Shown here one piece after another: positions 24,302-33,564 of a DNA stretch of 40,281 bases. The notes beneath the pieces are model-generated. The model saw only the letters and a program-made list of their open reading frames with translations. It was not told the DNA's origin and did not search any database. The stretch is from Ureibacillus galli (GTDB lineage Bacteria; Bacillota; Bacilli; Bacillales_A; Planococcaceae). How positions within the stretch are numbered: position 1 is the stretch's first letter; each line of letters starts with the position of its first letter. The position numbers and the translations under genes are program-made. The stretch is from positions 1 to 40,281 of the forward strand of contig NZ_JACSQA010000031.1 in the NCBI RefSeq assembly GCF_014836845.1, read 5' to 3'.

Positions 24302-26689
24302 TTGTTAAAGAGAAATTTTCTAGCCATATTATTTTTTGCATTCATGATTAGTTTTCTACATATAGATACTGCTAGTGCAGCGCCAAAATTGGACGTAAAA
24401 GCAGAAGCAGGAATATCTAATAAAGTTAAGTATTATACACCGGTTCCATTAAAACTTACGATTACAAATAATGGTACTGCATTTTCTGGGGATTTAGTCA
24501 TCGATGCAGCTGAATCTTATTCGGTTGGTTCAGCCTTAGTTTACCCTTTAGATATAGCAGAGGGTGAAACAAAGGAAATTCAAATTTACTTAAATGGACT
24601 TGCGGAAGACTATATGTATAGTACACCGCAAAAAAGCTTGTTTTATTTTTATGAAGGTGGAATAGAAGACGGTGAAATTGTTAAATACACGGGTAATAAG
24701 GCAGTTAAACCTCAATTTAATGAACAAGAAGCTACGTTTATCTATACATTAACAGAAAATAGCGATCGGCTTTCTTCTTTTTTACGTTTAAGGCAATATT
24801 CTACTTTCAACGTGGAAGTTTTCAATTTAAATCAATTGAAAAACTATGATTTTCCATCCGACTCAAAAGGGCTAGCAATGGCCAATGTATTAGCAGTTGA
24901 TGAAGTTAGCCTAACAGACTTTTCTGAGGAACAACAACAGGCGATCTATAATTGGGTTGAGAAAGGTGGAGTTCTTTTAATAGGGGCCTCAGACCAAGTG
25001 GAGGCTTCTGTAGGGATTTTTAAAGATTACCTTCCTTTATCCCTATCAAATGAAAAAGTAACTGTATCTCAAGAGTCCTTAAAAAAACTATCAAAAAATG
25101 GAGTGTTTACACAGGGTATAGAGGTATACACGGCGGACGAAAAGGAAGGAAGTCAACGTCTGCTAGCAGATGGAAACACAATTTTAGCTTCTAAAAAAGC
25201 TCTTGGTAGCGGGCAAATCATTCAAACGACATTCTCCCTAGGAGATCAGCCCCTTGCCTCAATGGACGGTTATTCAAAATTACTTTCTGAAATTTTAAAA
25301 TTACAAACAACAGTGCCAAATAATAGCTTTTATATGAATTTTGGTAATTTCAATGACTATCTTCCATTTGAAGTTGGAAGTGTAAATGAACTATTTCCTT
25401 CCTTTGAAATTTCAACGACAATATTAGTCATTGTTATTATTATTTACATTTTGTTTATCGGACCTATGCTTTACTTTATTTTAAAAAGGATGGATAAACG
25501 AGAACATGCTTGGTGGCTTATTCCAATCTTGTCGATTGGATTATCCCTTTGTCTGTTCATTTTTGGTGCAAAGGATCGTTTAATGCAATCCCAAATACAA
25601 CAAGCAGCTTTTTATAAAGTGGAGGGGGATAGCTTAAATGGACGTTATATGGAGACCATTTTAACTAATCGCAGTGGAGATTTTACCTTTACTTTGGATG
25701 AAAATACAACTGCAAATGCATCACAAAGTATGAATTATTATTCAAATTCAACAGAATCCATTTTGCATGAAAAATCTTATGTCAAAGAACATGCAAATGG
25801 TTCAAATATTCATTTAAGAAATTTAAATTACTGGTCTGTTCAATCAATTGTTGGTGAAACAACAATTCATAATGCAGGGAACATGGATATTCAGTTGAAA
25901 GTTAAAGACGGGTTAATCGAAGGGACAATAACAAATCATTTCCCGTTTAAATTAAATGATGTGACGATATGGTCGGGTACAAATGAAATAGAACTAGGTG
26001 ATTTAGAAGCAGAAGGTACATTAAAAGTATCCGAAAAAGTAAAAAATTCTGTTTTACTTTCACCGTCTATTTCAAACTATGGATATAGTACCCCACAATC
26101 AAAAGATGACTTATTACCAATGCGTTTAGAGAAAGTAAAATATGGGGCAGGTGGTCTAATACAAGAGGACCGTGCGCCTGCAATTATAGCCTGGACAGAT
26201 GAAGCGTTAGTTGGAATTGAGTTGGATGGGAATGCTGAAGTTTCACCCGTTGCTTATATTGCCCAAACATTTGAGCCGACAATGGAACTATCAGGAGGAT
26301 TTACTTTAGACAAAGATACATTGGAAGAATATGTAGAACCAACAAATGCAGCAGGTTATATGGAGTTACTAAATGAATCGTCGAATGAATGGTATCTAGA
26401 TAAAGGCGATTATAACTATACTGTTCAAGTTCCAGCTGAGTTAATAGAAAATTCTTCATGGACAGAGCTTTCTATTTCAAATAAAGCATCTAAACGACTT
26501 GAACTATCTATATGGAACATAAAGACTTCACAATATGAAGATATTCAAGAAGCGAATAAAACCTTTACAGAAAATTTAGATCAATACTTATCAACAGATG
26601 GACAAATTAAAATGCTAGTCCGATTAAATGATGATTTAGGAACACCAGTCAAAATGCCAGATGTAGAAATTAAGGGGGTGGCACAATAA
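24302..26689 (+). CDS. Large exported membrane protein of the ABC/MoxR/VWA cluster, function unknown
   Basis: I start it at the TTG of 24302, 8 nt after AAAGGAG, rather than at the GTG of 24233. This places a clean signal peptide first (cleavage near TASA-AP, residue 26) and gives 795 residues. The N-terminal ectodomain of about 340 residues begins with a beta-sandwich-like stretch (TPVPLKLTITNNGTAFSG) and then a Rossmann/glutaminase-like segment (EEQQQAIYNWVEKGGVLLIG). Two transmembrane helices sit mid-protein (about 368-395 and 403-420), joined by a short cytosolic loop (KRMDKREHAWW). A second ectodomain of about 370 residues follows. The stop overlaps the ABC ATPase start by 1 nt. I do not recognise a named family. 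Its layout suggests the substrate-facing partner of the ABC pair or VWA proteins. Confidence 0.82.
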   Translation: MLKRNFLAILFFAFMISFLHIDTASAAPKLDVKAEAGISNKVKYYTPVPLKLTITNNGTAFSGDLVIDAAESYSVGSALVYPLDIAEGETKEIQIYLNGLAEDYMYSTPQKSLFYFYEGGIEDGEIVKYTGNKAVKPQFNEQEATFIYTLTENSDRLSSFLRLRQYSTFNVEVFNLNQLKNYDFPSDSKGLAMANVLAVDEVSLTDFSEEQQQAIYNWVEKGGVLLIGASDQVEASVGIFKDYLPLSLSNEKVTVSQESLKKLSKNGVFTQGIEVYTADEKEGSQRLLADGNTILASKKALGSGQIIQTTFSLGDQPLASMDGYSKLLSEILKLQTTVPNNSFYMNFGNFNDYLPFEVGSVNELFPSFEISTTILVIVIIIYILFIGPMLYFILKRMDKREHAWWLIPILSIGLSLCLFIFGAKDRLMQSQIQQAAFYKVEGDSLNGRYMETILTNRSGDFTFTLDENTTANASQSMNYYSNSTESILHEKSYVKEHANGSNIHLRNLNYWSVQSIVGETTIHNAGNMDIQLKVKDGLIEGTITNHFPFKLNDVTIWSGTNEIELGDLEAEGTLKVSEKVKNSVLLSPSISNYGYSTPQSKDDLLPMRLEKVKYGAGGLIQEDRAPAIIAWTDEALVGIELDGNAEVSPVAYIAQTFEPTMELSGGFTLDKDTLEEYVEPTNAAGYMELLNESSNEWYLDKGDYNYTVQVPAELIENSSWTELSISNKASKRLELSIWNIKTSQYEDIQEANKTFTENLDQYLSTDGQIKMLVRLNDDLGTPVKMPDVEIKGVAQ

Positions 26690-27627
26690 TGATGGTTGAT
26701 ATTAAAGGATTAACTAAAAAATACGGCTCATTTGTTGCATTAAATAATTTGAATTTAACATTAGATGAAGGGGTTGTATTTGGATTCGTAGGTGCCAATG
26801 GTGCTGGGAAGTCTACTACTTTTTCCATACTAGCTACCCTCCTGTCACCTACATCTGGTGACGCGTTTATTAATGGTAAAAGTGTTGTTCGTGAACCGAA
26901 AGAAGTAAGGAAATTAATTGGTTATATGCCCGACTTTTTTGGGGTGTATGATCAACTAAAAGCCGATGAATATTTAGATTTTTATGGGGCAAGTTATGGT
27001 CTTTCTGCAGATGAAAGGAAAGTTCTTATTCCGCAGTTATTAGAGCTTGTTAATCTCACACATAAGCGTTATGAATATGTTGATTTACTATCTCGTGGAA
27101 TGAAGCAACGTCTTTGTTTAGCACGCTCTCTCATCCATGACCCAAAAGTGCTTATTTTAGATGAACCGGCATCAGGATTAGACCCGCGTGCTCGAATTGA
27201 AATGCGAGATATTTTAAAGCATTTGAAATCAATGGGAAAAACAATTTTAATTTCATCACATATCTTACCGGAGTTGGCAGAGATGTGTGATGAAATTGGG
27301 GTAATTGATAATGGAAAGTTAATAGCCCATGGGAATGTAGCGGCGATCCAAGAGCAATTACAAGGAGATAAACGAGTGATTGTTAAAGTAATGGATCAAT
27401 TGGAGAAAGCCCGTGCCTTTTTTGAAGAGGATCCTTATATATCTTCTATTGAAGTAGCTGATGGGAAAAAGGAAATTTCCTTTAATTATCGTGGTAAAAC
27501 AGAAGATCAAGTAAACCTTTTACGAAAAGCTTTACTTGCTGATATTCCGATTTATACGTTAACCGAAGAGGAAAAGGACTTAGAAGATGTCTTTATGGCT
27601 ATTACGAAAGGAGCGGATGAAGCATGA
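26689..27627 (+). CDS. ABC transporter ATP-binding protein (ABC-2 type exporter)
   Basis: A complete nucleotide-binding domain: Walker A GANGAGKST (from residue 35), Q-loop region LIGYMPDFFGVYD, signature LSRGMKQRL (a variant of LSGGQ), Walker B VLILDEPASGLDP and H-loop SSH. The C-terminal extension (residues 215-312) is typical of drug/polysaccharide/gliding-type ABC-2 ATPases. The ATG overlaps the previous stop as TAATG. An in-frame ATG one codon later is equally possible. It pairs with the permease that follows with a 4-nt overlap. Confidence 0.95.
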   Translation: MMVDIKGLTKKYGSFVALNNLNLTLDEGVVFGFVGANGAGKSTTFSILATLLSPTSGDAFINGKSVVREPKEVRKLIGYMPDFFGVYDQLKADEYLDFYGASYGLSADERKVLIPQLLELVNLTHKRYEYVDLLSRGMKQRLCLARSLIHDPKVLILDEPASGLDPRARIEMRDILKHLKSMGKTILISSHILPELAEMCDEIGVIDNGKLIAHGNVAAIQEQLQGDKRVIVKVMDQLEKARAFFEEDPYISSIEVADGKKEISFNYRGKTEDQVNLLRKALLADIPIYTLTEEEKDLEDVFMAITKGADEA

Positions 27628-28475
27628 TGGAACGTTTTTCGAATCCAGTATTATTAAAAGAATTAAAATTGCGATTCCGCGCCTTTAAAAGTTTTTCCGG
27701 CTTAATGTTTTACTTAGCTGTTTTATGTATTTTCGTAGCAGGGTTTTTATTAATCTATACACAATTTTCAGGTACTAGTTTTTTTAGACCGAATGATAGT
27801 TTTACGATGTTCGCTGTTTTAAGTGTGCTTCAGATGGGGTTAGTAATGTTTATGACACCAGGATTAACAGCGGGTGCCATTAGTACAGAACGGGAAAAGC
27901 AAACATTAAATATTCTACTGACAACAACCCAAAGTTCTACTCAAATTATTATTGGTAAACTTTTATCGTCAGTCGCCTTTTTAATATTAATGTTAGTGGC
28001 AGGGTTACCTTTATATAGTCTTGTATTTTTATTTGGAGGGGTATCACCTTCCCAATTCATAACGATTTTCCTTCTATATTTAGTGACGCTTGTTGCGATA
28101 GGAAGTATAGGGATAATGTTTTCAACAATAACAAAGAAAACGATTGTATCAATGATTGCGACATACGGTGCGATGATTTTTTTAGGAGGGATTACAGCCT
28201 TCTTCTTCTTTATCGGTGTTTCGATGGAGCAAATGTCAATGGGCATGAGTACAGCAACACCATTTTCACCTATTACTTATTTTTGGGCGAGCATTAACCC
28301 TGGTGCGTTAATGGTGACCATTCTCTATCCAGAAATGGCGAATAGTTTGGAATCGGTAGTTGGAATATCACTCCCAATTTGGGTAGTTTACTTAATTTTT
28401 TACATTTTACTAACAGCATTTTGTTTATTTGTTGCGATCCGTAAGTTACGGGCAAATATGAAAACGAACCGATAG
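27624..28475 (+). CDS. ABC-2 type permease
   Basis: 283 residues with six hydrophobic helices and the ABC-2 permease pattern: a cytosolic N-terminus (NPVLLKELKLRFR), helix 1 at about 26-46, and the coupling region PGLTAGAISTEREKQTLNILLTT that is characteristic of ABC-2/NatB-like exporters. It overlaps the ATPase gene by ATGA, so the two are translationally coupled and should form the exporter as a dimer of each. The transported substrate is unknown. Confidence 0.92.
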   Translation: MMERFSNPVLLKELKLRFRAFKSFSGLMFYLAVLCIFVAGFLLIYTQFSGTSFFRPNDSFTMFAVLSVLQMGLVMFMTPGLTAGAISTEREKQTLNILLTTTQSSTQIIIGKLLSSVAFLILMLVAGLPLYSLVFLFGGVSPSQFITIFLLYLVTLVAIGSIGIMFSTITKKTIVSMIATYGAMIFLGGITAFFFFIGVSMEQMSMGMSTATPFSPITYFWASINPGALMVTILYPEMANSLESVVGISLPIWVVYLIFYILLTAFCLFVAIRKLRANMKTNR

Positions 28476-28486
28476 GAGGAAGGACG

Positions 28487-29914
28487 ATGAATCGTCGAGA
28501 CTTATTAAGGCACTTTATCCGTCGAGCTAAAAGAAACCTTAATTTGGAACGTTTATTAGTTCAATTACAATATGGAATATTCCTTTGCCTGGCATTATGT
28601 ACGGCGATTCTCGTTGTTTCCCGCTTGTTTGTCTTTCCTTATTACAGGGAAGTAACGATTTACGTTGGAATCGGTATTCTAATTGTTGTAGGAATCTATA
28701 TTTGGTGGAAAAGGATTCGGGATAAGGAAGCGTTACACCGTTTAGATGCCTTTTATCCACATAATGAGCTTGTAACGGCCCTTTCCTTTAATGATAGAAA
28801 GAATTTATTAGTGCAATCTCTTATCCAAAAGGCTGAAAATGAGTCCCCAAAAGCATTTGATCGATTTAAAAAAAGGCAAAAAGTTGTTTGGAAACCTAAA
28901 GTATTGATAGGAATAATGCTTTTGGTGATGGGAATTGGATTTTTATCTTTCTTCCCTTCAGCAACACAACAAGAAGCTCTTGAGGTAGAAAAAGAGCATA
29001 AAATTATTAATGAGATAGAAAAAGAAATAGCAAAGTTAGAGAAAAAGACAACAAATGCTGAGGCAAAAAAACAACTACAAGAGTTATCAAATAAATTGAA
29101 GGATATTGAAAGTTCTGAAGAGGCCCTTCGTGAAGTAGTAAAGAAACAAAAGGAATTAAAATTGCAGGAACAAAAGCTTAAGGAAAAAGAAGCATTAGCA
29201 AAACAAGAAAATGCAGAAGATTCCGGTGGATTATCAGCGGAAGAACAAAAGCAACTCGAGGAATTAGCAGCTTTGCAAAAGGGTCTTACAGATACAGCAA
29301 AAAGTTCCCAAACCGCTCTAAGTAAATTAGGTAAGCCAATTAGTTTTGATTTACAAAATGCGATTGCTAGTGAATTAGGTTCCGAATCTGCAGAAAATGA
29401 GGGAGAACAAGGTGATTCTTCAGAGGAACAAGTTAATCCTAACAGTGATAGTCAAAAAGAGGGACAACAAGGGGATAGTCAGGACGGGAACAATAGTAAA
29501 GAAGGTCAAAGTAGCAACGGACAAAATGGTCAGGGTCAGGGACAAGGTCAAGGACAAGGACAAGGCAATGGCTCTCAAGGAAGCGGTTCGGGTAATGGGA
29601 AAGGTAATGGTCAAGGACCTAGTAGTGGAGGCAGTGGAGCTGGATTAGGTCAAGGAAGTCGTGATTCCCTTTCCATACCAAATCGTATTGGTGGAAGCAG
29701 TGAAACGTCTGTAGACGGTGGGCCATTAAATGAAGGAAAAGCTGTTGGAGAGCAAAAAGGGCAAGTACCGGTAACGAAAGGAACTATTCGACCTTATGAA
29801 GAGGTAATAGGTGATTATAAAGATAGCTACATCGAAAGTTCAGAAAGAATGCAGCTACCGAAGGATTTACAAGATATTGTACAATCTTATTTCTCATCCA
29901 TAGAGTCGGAATAA
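28487..29914 (+). CDS. Membrane protein with coiled coil and Gly/Gln-rich region (DUF4175-like)
   Basis: 475 residues. Three hydrophobic helices (about 29-50, 56-74, 138-155) are followed by a Lys/Glu-rich coiled coil (about 160-245). A low-complexity Gly/Gln/Ser/Asn region (about 300-395, with six GQ pairs in tandem) precedes a conserved-looking C-terminal tail (IRPYEEVIGDYKDSYIESSERMQLP). This order of helices, coiled coil, Gly/Gln-rich linker and tail recalls DUF4175 proteins found beside MoxR/VWA genes. The family call is tentative. AGGAGG precedes the ATG, 11 nt after the permease stop. The role could be a scaffold in the membrane; this is inference only. Confidence 0.8.
   Translation: MNRRDLLRHFIRRAKRNLNLERLLVQLQYGIFLCLALCTAILVVSRLFVFPYYREVTIYVGIGILIVVGIYIWWKRIRDKEALHRLDAFYPHNELVTALSFNDRKNLLVQSLIQKAENESPKAFDRFKKRQKVVWKPKVLIGIMLLVMGIGFLSFFPSATQQEALEVEKEHKIINEIEKEIAKLEKKTTNAEAKKQLQELSNKLKDIESSEEALREVVKKQKELKLQEQKLKEKEALAKQENAEDSGGLSAEEQKQLEELAALQKGLTDTAKSSQTALSKLGKPISFDLQNAIASELGSESAENEGEQGDSSEEQVNPNSDSQKEGQQGDSQDGNNSKEGQSSNGQNGQGQGQGQGQGQGNGSQGSGSGNGKGNGQGPSSGGSGAGLGQGSRDSLSIPNRIGGSSETSVDGGPLNEGKAVGEQKGQVPVTKGTIRPYEEVIGDYKDSYIESSERMQLPKDLQDIVQSYFSSIESE
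29528..29563 (+). repeat. In-frame hexanucleotide repeat (GGNCAR)6
   Basis: Six tandem 6-bp units, GGTCAG, GGTCAG, GGACAA, GGTCAA, GGACAA, GGACAA, encode alternating Gly-Gln. The unit length keeps the frame, so copy-number changes would lengthen or shorten the linker without truncation. Confidence 0.85.
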
Positions 29915-29930
29915 GTAGGAGGGCGACATG

Positions 29931-30926
29931 ATGGCGTTTAATGAAGAACAATATAGCGAAATGAGCAATCAACTGCATCAAGTTAAAGATGAAATTAGCA
30001 AATTTATCGTAGGGCAAGAAGAAGCGATTGAGTATACACTCTACTCGATATTAGCGGATGGGCATGCTCTATTAGAGGGTTTGCCTGGGCTAGGTAAGAC
30101 GATGTTAATACGAACAATTTCGGAAGTTCTCGACTTATCATTTTCCCGTATTCAATTTACTCCTGATTTAATGCCAACAGATATTACTGGGACAAATATT
30201 ATCGAACGAACGGAAAATGGAAGGCAGCAATTTGCTTTCCAGCCTGGACCTATTTTTAGCCAAATGGTGCTTGCGGATGAAATTAATCGTGCCACACCAA
30301 AAACACAAAGTGCATTGTTGGAAGCGATGGGTGAAAAGACTGTAACAATACTTGGAGATACAAAGAAAATGGCAAAGCCATTTTTTGTTCTTGCTACACA
30401 AAATCCGATCGAAATGGAAGGAACTTACCCTTTACCAGAAGCTCAAATGGACCGCTTTTTATGTAAAATTTTAGTACCATACCCTTCTAAAAAAGAATTA
30501 ATGGAAATTATGAAACGTACTACTGGGGCGTTGGAAGTTGATTTAGAAAAAGTAATGAATAGTGATAGCATCATTTTAGCTCAACAAATGGTAAAAGAAG
30601 TATTGGTAGCTGAAGAAATGCTGGAGTATGCGGTGAATTTAGTAGTAGCTACTCATCCAGAAGGAGAATACTCCCACCCGGAAGTGAAGCAATTTGTTAT
30701 GTATGGTAGTGGCCCTCGCGGTTTACAAAGTATTATTAAACTAGCGAAAGCCCGTGCCGTTATGCATGGACGTTTCCATGTCTCCATTGCTGATATAAAA
30801 TCAGTGGCAAAACCTGCATTGCGTCACCGAATGATGATGAATTATGAGGGAGAGGCATCTGGCAAGACGGCGGATGACATGATTGAAACGATACTCACAA
30901 CGATTCAACAAGGAGTAGGGTTATGA
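29931..30926 (+). CDS. MoxR-family AAA+ ATPase
   Basis: A chaperone-type AAA+ (AAA_3) protein. Walker A GLPGLGKT (residues 50-57), Walker B LADEINRATPKTQSALLEAMGE, sensor 1 in LATQNPIEMEGTYPLPEAQMDRF, and an AAA lid region with HPEGEYSHPEVKQFVMYGSGPRGLQ. MoxR proteins remodel or mature VWA-domain partners (known for several systems). Two adjacent ATGs exist, at 29928 and 29931. The second has the better spacing (7 nt) from AGGAGGG (29917-29923). It is coupled to the DUF58 gene by an ATGA overlap. Confidence 0.95.
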   Translation: MAFNEEQYSEMSNQLHQVKDEISKFIVGQEEAIEYTLYSILADGHALLEGLPGLGKTMLIRTISEVLDLSFSRIQFTPDLMPTDITGTNIIERTENGRQQFAFQPGPIFSQMVLADEINRATPKTQSALLEAMGEKTVTILGDTKKMAKPFFVLATQNPIEMEGTYPLPEAQMDRFLCKILVPYPSKKELMEIMKRTTGALEVDLEKVMNSDSIILAQQMVKEVLVAEEMLEYAVNLVVATHPEGEYSHPEVKQFVMYGSGPRGLQSIIKLAKARAVMHGRFHVSIADIKSVAKPALRHRMMMNYEGEASGKTADDMIETILTTIQQGVGL

Positions 30927-31801
30927 GCACTTCGCCATTAATTCTCCCTGATGAATGGATCTCAAAAGTAAGCCGTTTATCAATCGCTACCTCATCGAAA
31001 TTACGAGGACAACATAAAGGATCTCACCGTTCAGCGCGGTTTGGATCATCCCTCGACTTTTCTGACTTCCGTGAATATACATTAGGAGACGATGTTAGAC
31101 AAGTTGATTGGAACGTATATGCACGAACAGAAAAGTATTATATTAAACGATTTTTAGATGAACAAGAAATGAGAGTTCACATATTATTGGATGCTACCCG
31201 TTCAATGGGCGAAGAAAAGAAATGGATCTTTGCTCGGCAAATTGCAGCTGCCATTGGATTAATGGTATTGAATCGGGATGACCGGTTGTCCTTTTCCTAT
31301 GTTGGTGAAACGAACGCCATTCCATTTAGAAGAAAAGGTGCAAGCTATAGAAAACCGTTTCTACAAATTCTTTCGAATTTAAAACAGGCGAGTGGAGTTG
31401 GGAGTTTTGCCAAGGAAGGAATCAAGGTTTTACCAAAGGATAGTACAGTGCTTTTTATTATTACGGATGGTTTAGAGGCGATTGTAGAGTGGGAACAGTT
31501 TTTTAAACGTGTGCCCCGTTTTGCTGGAGATGTACGCTGTATTCAAATTGTAACGAAAAATGAATTGAATCCGACTTATACAGGTGATGTCCGGCTTATT
31601 GATTCAGAAACTACTCAACAAGTGAATGTGTCTGTATCAAACCGTGTGTTAGCCAATTATGAAAAAACGAGGGCTACACATGAAAGTGAATTTGAAGCTT
31701 TAGCTCATCGCTTTGGAATTCGGAAAACGCAGCTTATCGTCGAAGATGGTTTCCAAACAGCTATTTTTCATAAATTACTTAAGTCAAATTGGGTACAGTG
31801 A
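30923..31801 (+). CDS. DUF58 domain protein
   Basis: 292 residues without membrane helices, so cytosolic. The DUF58 signature is clear: FSDFREYTLGDDVRQVDWNVYART, followed by a VWA-like core. The MIDAS motif reads LLDATRSM, that is D90-x-T92-x-S94 rather than DxSxS, so metal binding may be altered. DUF58 proteins nearly always accompany MoxR ATPases. The start overlaps the MoxR stop by 4 nt. The next gene follows after 11 nt, with a GAGGTGAAGGG ribosome site. Confidence 0.92.
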   Translation: MSTSPLILPDEWISKVSRLSIATSSKLRGQHKGSHRSARFGSSLDFSDFREYTLGDDVRQVDWNVYARTEKYYIKRFLDEQEMRVHILLDATRSMGEEKKWIFARQIAAAIGLMVLNRDDRLSFSYVGETNAIPFRRKGASYRKPFLQILSNLKQASGVGSFAKEGIKVLPKDSTVLFIITDGLEAIVEWEQFFKRVPRFAGDVRCIQIVTKNELNPTYTGDVRLIDSETTQQVNVSVSNRVLANYEKTRATHESEFEALAHRFGIRKTQLIVEDGFQTAIFHKLLKSNWVQ

Positions 31802-31812
31802 GGTGAAGGGAT

Positions 31813-33564
31813 ATGGGATTCAGTAATTTAATTTATTTATGGACCGCTATCCTTCCATTAATTGTCCTAATCTATTACTTCTTCCGTAAAAAATATAAAG
31901 ATCAACCCGTATCCTCTACTATTTTTTGGGACGAAGTGATGCAGGAAACAAAAGCTTCTCCGTATTTGAAGCATTTACAAAGGAATGCGCTTCTTTACTT
32001 ACAGTTATTAGCTCTTCTTTTATTTGTGTTAGCTTTAATGAATCCTTTTTTAAAAACGTCGGAAATTGCTGGGGAACAATCGATTTGGATTGTCGATACA
32101 TCCGCCACTATGCTTGTAGAAGAAGGCGAATTAACAACTTTTGAACGTCATAAAGAGGAAATGATTTCTTTAGCAAATGAATTAAGTGGTAGACCAGTAA
32201 CGATTATAACAACTGGTGAGGAACCTAAAGTAATTGTTCGCCAAGAAACGGAGCCCTCTGCCATACATAAAGCGATTAACAATCTAGAAGTGACTTATGA
32301 AAAGGAACAACTAACGAAGGCGATTGATATGGCTCAAGCTTTTATTGGAGATACTTCTACATCGATTTATTTATTTACCGATGCTGTAGAGCGTGGTGAG
32401 TTACCTATTGAAAGTGAAAACATTCAGTGGATTGTCCATGGGGCAAGTGAAGACTTGAAAAATGTCGCAATTACCCGATTTGCAGCAACTGCAACGGAGG
32501 AAAATGCATTGGCTCTTGTTCAATTAAAAAATGAGACAGAGGAAGAACAAGTAACCGAGCTAAATTTATTGGATGAAAAAGGCAATGTCCTCGTCACAGA
32601 GCAGTTAACTTTAAAAGCTGAAGAAGAATTAACAAAAACCTTTGATACACTGCCATTAACTTCCGTTTTAACAGTAAAAATAGAAGTCGATGACCATTAT
32701 GAAGCGGATAATACGATGATGACCTTATTAGGAAGCGACATGTCCCAAATCGTCATTGATCAACAAATGCATCAGTTAGTACAGAAAGGTTTCCAAGCGT
32801 TAAATACGGACGTTAAAATTGCTCCATCTGATCAACTAGAAGCAATGAAGGACGTAGTGGTCGTAACAAATCAAACGGAACTTTTAGGAAAGACAGATTC
32901 TCCTTTAGTACTAATCGGTCGTAATGATGAGGTGGCAGAGGAAGTTAATAGTCTTGTAGATGTATCCAACGATGCGTTATTTGCATTTAGTTCTTTAGAG
33001 GACGTTTATGTCAATTCTATTTACCCTGCATTTGATCAGTTCGAAACAATTGCAACAATTGGAGAAAAACCATTTATTCAACGTTCAGCTAGAGGAGATA
33101 TTGTTATTTTAGCTGATATCCAATCTACTGACTGGCCATTACATCCTTCATTTCCATTATTTTTATGGGGATTACAAAATGAAATGGTGGAAGGTGCACA
33201 AAATTTAGGCACTTTTTCGCCAAATGAAAGTCGAGCAGTACCTTTAGCAGCAGGGGAATGGTCTATCTATTCTGGAGAAGATGAATACGTCTCTTCCATT
33301 GAAGGTGGTAGTGAATTTCAAGCGCCGATAAAACCAGGTGTGTATTCCATTCGTTCGAATGAGGAAGAAAAACGCTTTATTGTTCAGCTTTCACCTGAAG
33401 AACGAACTATTCAAGAAGGAACGAGTTTTGAACTAGGTACTATTCAAAATGGTGGAAAAGAAGAAGAAACAAAACAATCATTTATACAATGGCTATTAAT
33501 TCCTATTTTATTTTTACTAGTTATTGAGTGGGAGGTGCAAAGAAGACGTGGATTTGCGAATTGA
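31813..33564 (+). CDS. BatA-like membrane protein with degenerate VWA domain
   Basis: 583 residues. A BatA-type N-terminus with two helices (about 5-24 and 60-80) is followed by a VWA-like domain whose MIDAS reads WIVDTSATM (Asp95), that is DxSxT instead of DxSxS. The middle region has beta-rich repeats (LALVQLKNETEEEQVTELNL) and a possible Rossmann-like segment (DVVVVTNQTELLGK). One C-terminal helix (about 558-574) ends the protein. Most of the protein should lie outside between helix 2 and the C-terminal helix. It overlaps the next gene by 17 nt. Function is inferred from context only. Confidence 0.85.
   Translation: MGFSNLIYLWTAILPLIVLIYYFFRKKYKDQPVSSTIFWDEVMQETKASPYLKHLQRNALLYLQLLALLLFVLALMNPFLKTSEIAGEQSIWIVDTSATMLVEEGELTTFERHKEEMISLANELSGRPVTIITTGEEPKVIVRQETEPSAIHKAINNLEVTYEKEQLTKAIDMAQAFIGDTSTSIYLFTDAVERGELPIESENIQWIVHGASEDLKNVAITRFAATATEENALALVQLKNETEEEQVTELNLLDEKGNVLVTEQLTLKAEEELTKTFDTLPLTSVLTVKIEVDDHYEADNTMMTLLGSDMSQIVIDQQMHQLVQKGFQALNTDVKIAPSDQLEAMKDVVVVTNQTELLGKTDSPLVLIGRNDEVAEEVNSLVDVSNDALFAFSSLEDVYVNSIYPAFDQFETIATIGEKPFIQRSARGDIVILADIQSTDWPLHPSFPLFLWGLQNEMVEGAQNLGTFSPNESRAVPLAAGEWSIYSGEDEYVSSIEGGSEFQAPIKPGVYSIRSNEEEKRFIVQLSPEERTIQEGTSFELGTIQNGGKEEETKQSFIQWLLIPILFLLVIEWEVQRRRGFAN

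Noticed and set aside
29397-29648. Alternative frame of 83 residues across the Gly/Gln-rich repeat
   Set aside because: A second frame stays open only because of the repeat; its Lys/Val composition is an artefact and no ribosome site is present.
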